The translations under genes were made by a program, and so were the position numbers. DNA of 8,693 nt from Actinomycetota bacterium (GTDB lineage Bacteria; Cyanobacteriota; Vampirovibrionia; Obscuribacterales; Obscuribacteraceae), in NCBI GenBank assembly GCA_903970355.1, contig CAJCIF010000065.1:1-8693 (forward strand), given 5' to 3'. Under the pieces are notes generated by a model. The model was not told the origin of the DNA. It did no database searches and was given only the letters and a program-made list of their open reading frames with translations. Of the stretch, positions 6,096 through 8,693 are shown in pieces (positions within the stretch are counted from its first letter, which is position 1; the number at the start of each line of letters is the position of its first letter).

Positions 6096-7172
6096 ATGTA
6101 TTTGGTGCAAATCATGATCCATGCGACGGGCAGATGGTTCGTTAACCCTTTTATTGATCTTTTGTTTTGTTGTGGTGGTGCTATCTGGTTGTTGGCGGCC
6201 TTCTTTGCGCCTACGCAAAATTTGTCGGATTACGGGTTCCTGTACCTGACCGTGATCCCACTTCTAAGCGCGTTGCTCTTATCAGATCCTCACAATGCAG
6301 CGACCCTCGTTCGCCTTTATGGCGATTCCACCCTATCAAAAAAGTTGAGCTGGCTAACCTACCTGGCGCCTCTCATTTTTGCTCTGCTTGCCATTGCCTG
6401 CATGGTGTACATGCCCTTATTGGCAGTTGCCCTGCGACTCTATTTGGTTTTCATTGCACAGCACTCAACAATGCAGGCCTATGGAGTGGCGCTTGCCTAT
6501 TGTCAAAAACAAGGTTTTAGCTTGAATGGTCGTGAACGAGATATTTTGAAAAGAGCTTTCTTTTCAACGGCCATTTATGCGATGGTGCACCAATTGGAAA
6601 TGCCAATTCCTGGTATTTCCTATGTGTTTGGCGCTTCATTGGCAAGTTTTGCATTCGCGATTCCGCATTTGCCGGCGTGGATTCTCTATGCAACTTCCCT
6701 TTTTCTTGGTTTCGCTCTTCTGGAATTGGCTTGCATGCTGGTAACAAGGCTGCATTGCAAATGGGAATATTTCCCGGCGCCTGCCCTTTTAATTTTGAGT
6801 ACCTGTCTCTTCATCTTCCTTGTGCCGCCATCAGCTATGCCTATGACGTGGCTATTTATACCGGCGTTTTTTCACGCTACTCAATATCTCTGCGTTACGG
6901 GCAGATACACCATGAATAAATTGGCTCAAGCTGAGGGTCTTGAGGCAGCACCTTCGTTTTTTAGCAGTGCCTTTTGGGGATACGGCTTGCAACTTTTTGC
7001 AGTCGGGTTGACTCTCTTTGTCCTTCTTCCTGCTCTACCGAAGATGTTTGGTGTTACTTATTCCATCTCCTATGCGGCCATTTTTTGCGCCGTCAATCTG
7101 CATCATTTCTGTGCTGATTTTGTGCTCTGGCGCCTGCGAGACCCGGCTCTTAGGCAATTAATAGTTTCCTGA
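6096..7172 (+). CDS. Polytopic membrane protein with histidine motifs, function unknown
   Basis: The 358-residue product is very hydrophobic, with about eight to ten likely membrane segments (near 18-38, 47-63, 85-104, 106-121, 155-168, 175-190, 194-215, 228-244, 248-264, 292-312, 322-340). Histidines sit in short, conserved-looking contexts: SDPHNAATLVRLYG (63-76), IAQHSTMQAYGVALAY (120-135), AMVHQLE (162-168), FFHATQYL (258-265) and NLHHFCADFVLWRLRDP (334-350). The last resembles the N-x-HH-x3-D-x2-[IL]W-x-x-R ending I associate from memory with uncharacterised membrane proteins of several environmental phyla. Such His and Asp placement would suit a membrane metal-dependent enzyme or haem-binding protein, but this is inference. 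An in-frame stop lies at 6090-6092, so ATG 6096 is the first possible start. ATG 6114 is an alternative, and neither has a Shine-Dalgarno. The small exported-protein gene follows after 37 bases and is probably in the same operon. Confidence 0.85.
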   Translation: MYLVQIMIHATGRWFVNPFIDLLFCCGGAIWLLAAFFAPTQNLSDYGFLYLTVIPLLSALLLSDPHNAATLVRLYGDSTLSKKLSWLTYLAPLIFALLAIACMVYMPLLAVALRLYLVFIAQHSTMQAYGVALAYCQKQGFSLNGRERDILKRAFFSTAIYAMVHQLEMPIPGISYVFGASLASFAFAIPHLPAWILYATSLFLGFALLELACMLVTRLHCKWEYFPAPALLILSTCLFIFLVPPSAMPMTWLFIPAFFHATQYLCVTGRYTMNKLAQAEGLEAAPSFFSSAFWGYGLQLFAVGLTLFVLLPALPKMFGVTYSISYAAIFCAVNLHHFCADFVLWRLRDPALRQLIVS

Positions 7173-7194
7173 AATCTCTACCTGAATTCTCTCT

Positions 7195-7200
7195 AGGAGG
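7195..7200 (+). promoter_or_regulatory. Consensus Shine-Dalgarno AGGAGG for the small exported protein
   Basis: AGGAGG sits nine bases before ATG 7210. It is the strongest ribosome binding site in the window and contrasts with the absent or weak sites of the genes at 1613-2758, 3860 and 6096. It suggests that this small protein is made in larger amounts than its upstream neighbour. Confidence 0.8.
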
Positions 7201-7209
7201 AAAAATAGA

Positions 7210-7596
7210 ATGAAAGCAGCATTCCTAACTTGTTTAACGATAGCCATTCTCCTTTTCGCAAGCGGGGCGCACGCTCAGTCTTTAGGCCCAGTAGGGGTTG
7301 GTGTTGTAGCCCCTGCTCCTTCGGTGAGTGCCCAGGTCGAGCCGACCCACATCACAGGGGTACCCACGCAGTCGTCCTTCCTTTCAACAAAAACCCTGCT
7401 TGAACCAGGCTTTCTCTTCAACGCTTTGACCGTTGTAGCAACAGTTGTTGGCTTGTTTTTGCTCGTGAACCGTACATCGATCAAGGTTGTGCGGGTTTCT
7501 GGAGCACTATTGGTTGTCGCCATGGCAGGTCTAAACTTGTTTATGACCGGCGTAGAACTGTCCAGGTACCATGGCTGCGGCGGTTCCTTCTTTTAA
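7210..7596 (+). CDS. Small exported or membrane protein with signal peptide and two C-terminal helices
   Basis: No family recognised. The 128-residue product begins with a textbook Sec signal peptide: MKAAF, a hydrophobic core LTCLTIAILLFASG, and an AHA cleavage box ending at residue 22 before QSLGP. Mature residues 23-66 are Gly-, Pro-, Val- and Ser/Thr-rich and probably unstructured outside the cytoplasm. Two hydrophobic segments follow (about 69-86 and 95-113), separated by a basic turn (NRTSIKVVR), forming a hairpin that would return the C-terminus (ELSRYHGCGGSFF) to the same side as the mature N-terminus. This layout recalls small pilin-island or VirB2-like proteins in outline only; there is no motif to support that. 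It lies 37 bases after the membrane protein gene and has its own strong Shine-Dalgarno. Confidence 0.82.
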   Translation: MKAAFLTCLTIAILLFASGAHAQSLGPVGVGVVAPAPSVSAQVEPTHITGVPTQSSFLSTKTLLEPGFLFNALTVVATVVGLFLLVNRTSIKVVRVSGALLVVAMAGLNLFMTGVELSRYHGCGGSFF

Positions 7597-7617
7597 CCTG
7601 TCAACATTAAATTTCTC

Positions 7618-7646
7618 TTGTTGTCAATGGGTTTCGATGGTATGCT
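7618..7646 (+). promoter_or_regulatory. Extended -10 sigma70-type promoter candidate for the orphan at 7713
   Basis: TTGTTG at 7618-7623 serves as -35 and TATGCT at 7641-7646 as -10, with a 17-base spacer. An extended -10 TG lies one base upstream (TGGTATGCT). Transcription would start near 7653, giving a leader of about 60 bases with a small CCGTTTCGG hairpin (7678-7686) before the Shine-Dalgarno. Confidence 0.4.
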
Positions 7647-7699
7647 TTCCTGGTTAAGGCGTTACCCCGGTTATGCTCCGTTTCGGACGCTCGGGCGTT

Positions 7700-7705
7700 A
7701 GAGGA
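7700..7705 (+). promoter_or_regulatory. Shine-Dalgarno AGAGGA that supports a TTG start
   Basis: AGAGGA is placed seven bases before TTG 7713. The spacing is good, and no ATG or GTG in the same frame offers a better upstream start, so the TTG is accepted as initiator. Confidence 0.55.
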
Positions 7706-7712
7706 AATTATC

Positions 7713-8135
7713 TTGGCAGGCGATCAATTTACTGAATTTGAAGAAACACCAGAGAATCGCGCAGGCGTAAATGCTGGCGACTACTGGCGGCAGGGTAGTG
7801 GAATTGAATCTTCTCGGCGAGTAGAAGCGTTATCCGACGGTATGGAGCTAGTGAGAGTCTCCGATCAAACGGGTTTCTCTAATGACGCACCGCAGCACTT
7901 CCCGCTTTATCAGAGTGGCGTTGCTGGTTACTACGATCAACGACAAATTGCATCCGGCGATGAGAGCAGCTACGGCACCTATTTGCATAGTGTCAAAACA
8001 CTCCTATCTTCTGCAGACGGCAAACAGCAATCATATTTTCCGATACCGGACATGACGAACGGCCTTAAGCCTCTTGGCTCTCAGTATTCCTTCAATCCGC
8101 AACCACATTACGACTTCAAACCGCTCAAGGTTTAG
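7713..8135 (+). CDS. Orphan soluble acidic protein of unknown function
   Basis: No family recognised. The 140-residue product starts MAGDQFTEFEETPENRAGVN and has no signal peptide, membrane helix or coiled coil. It is hydrophilic and rich in Ser, Gly, Gln, Asp and aromatic residues, with many Tyr and Phe spread through the second half (QHFPLYQSGVAGYYDQRQ, then YSFNPQPHYDFKPLKV). Such composition suggests a largely disordered or beta-poor protein. It is not related by eye to its neighbours. Support for coding comes from the Shine-Dalgarno, the upstream promoter candidate and an open frame of 140 codons. It begins 116 bases after the small exported protein and ends overlapping the TPR gene by 11 bases. 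Confidence 0.7.
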   Translation: MAGDQFTEFEETPENRAGVNAGDYWRQGSGIESSRRVEALSDGMELVRVSDQTGFSNDAPQHFPLYQSGVAGYYDQRQIASGDESSYGTYLHSVKTLLSSADGKQQSYFPIPDMTNGLKPLGSQYSFNPQPHYDFKPLKV

Positions 8136-8693
8136 TTACCACAGGCGCCTTAAACCATAAGTCAAAGAATTCCTGCTCTTGTTCGACGGGAAGCATCTGA
8201 AAGTCCTGGTGCACTTTTTGTAGTTGTTGCAACTTGGCCCAGCATATTTTGTCTTCAACAGAATCGCGTCTTCCTTTGGCACAGGCATACAGGCACCATA
8301 TCGGCACCATGATTTCCGAGCAATTTTTACCGTAGCCAATTTCGAAACCAGTAACGCTTGAGTTGTATTCTTCCTTAGCCTCGAGCCATTTGGTTTGTTT
8401 CTCAAGAAGTCTCCCCAGGCAATAGTGGTCTTTTGCCGAGCGTTTGTTGGGAGGTTGTCCTTTGGGCTCATCTAAGTGCAAAGCGGTGACGTAGTGTCGA
8501 ATCGCATTTCTGTAGTCAGATTGCCTCAATGCCACAGTGCCCAGTTGCCTTTCGAAATTGGCGATCTGTTCACTGTCTTTCTTTTGCGCAGCTATCCTTG
8601 CGCCTTGTTCGAAGCTTGATTTGGCAGCAGCATATTGTTTCATTCCCAGTTGTGCGTTGCCGAGTGTAAGCAAGGTCGACATCAGCTCGGCGG
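8125..8693 (-). CDS. TPR-repeat protein, 3' part (5' end outside window)
   Basis: The frame remains open to the right edge (…AEL before the ATG at 8682), and the first visible residues already lie within a TPR helix, so the true start is probably beyond the window. Three TPR-like units can be read, numbering from that ATG: residues 3-36 (TLLTLGNAQLGMKQYAAAKS, SFEQGARIAA), 43-72 (LGTVALRQSDYRNAIRHYVT, ALHLD) and 84-115 (DHYCLGRLLEKQTKWLEAKE, EYNSSVTGFE). The remainder to 185 is helical and ends FDLWFKAPVVTKP. TPR domains mediate protein-protein contacts; the partner is unknown. The stop TGA at 8127-8125 lies inside the last codons of the convergent orphan gene. Confidence 0.85.
   Translation of the reverse strand, partial: AELMSTLLTLGNAQLGMKQYAAAKSSFEQGARIAAQKKDSEQIANFERQLGTVALRQSDYRNAIRHYVTALHLDEPKGQPPNKRSAKDHYCLGRLLEKQTKWLEAKEEYNSSVTGFEIGYGKNCSEIMVPIWCLYACAKGRRDSVEDKICWAKLQQLQKVHQDFQMLPVEQEQEFFDLWFKAPVVTKP

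Noticed and set aside
5964..6218. Minus-strand 84-codon frame overlapping the start of the His-rich membrane protein gene
   Set aside because: It is antisense to the real gene's 5' end, and its translation is a Lys/Arg/Thr-rich stretch typical of a shadow frame.
1..8693. CRISPR arrays, IS elements, phage genes, tRNA or rRNA genes
   Set aside because: No regularly spaced repeats, transposase or integrase motifs, cloverleaf signatures or rRNA-like segments were seen on either strand.

Overview
The window is an ordinary, densely packed chromosomal stretch with moderate GC by eye and no sign of phage, transposase, CRISPR, rRNA or tRNA. The gene set suggests a deep-branching, non-photosynthetic relative of the Cyanobacteriota (Vampirovibrionia/Obscuribacterales-like) or a similar environmental lineage. 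The clues are coaD followed by a DivIVA-like coiled-coil gene, a short-type citrate synthase, an RDD/SpoIIM pair and sparse Shine-Dalgarno sites. This placement is an inference from remembered gene families, not from a search.

Region by region. (1) 1-239: a partial reading frame on the minus strand, unidentified, running off the left edge. (2) 311-1480, plus strand: coaD (phosphopantetheine adenylyltransferase) followed without any gap by a DivIVA-like coiled-coil protein, apparently one operon. (3) 1502-1574: a compact palindromic repeat built from four alternating GGGCATGGCA/TGCCATGCCC modules. Its left half forms a good intrinsic terminator for the coaD operon. (4) 1613-3842, minus strand: a class A beta-lactamase-like serine hydrolase downstream of a SpoIIM-family membrane protein. 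(5) 3860-4630, plus strand: an RDD-family membrane protein divergent from spoIIM with only 17 bases between the start codons. (6) 4627-5742, minus strand: citrate synthase, overlapping the RDD gene tail-to-tail by 4 bases. (7) 5743-6095: a 353-base gap without a convincing gene. (8) 6096-7596, plus strand: a polytopic membrane protein with conserved-looking histidine motifs, then a small exported protein with two membrane helices. (9) 7713-8135, plus strand: an orphan soluble acidic protein starting with TTG behind a good Shine-Dalgarno and an extended -10 promoter candidate. It overlaps tail-to-tail by 11 bases with (10) 8125-8693, minus strand, the 3' part of a TPR protein.

Functionally the window mixes housekeeping metabolism (CoA synthesis, entry to the TCA cycle) with envelope-associated proteins (SpoIIM, RDD, serine hydrolase, two unnamed membrane proteins). 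RDD and SpoIIM genes commonly neighbour each other in bacteria and probably act in the same membrane process here. I did not find a coherent new defence or mobile system. The least explained items are the histidine-rich membrane protein, the serine hydrolase that lacks a recognisable class A ExxLN motif, the orphan at 7713-8135 and the palindromic repeat.
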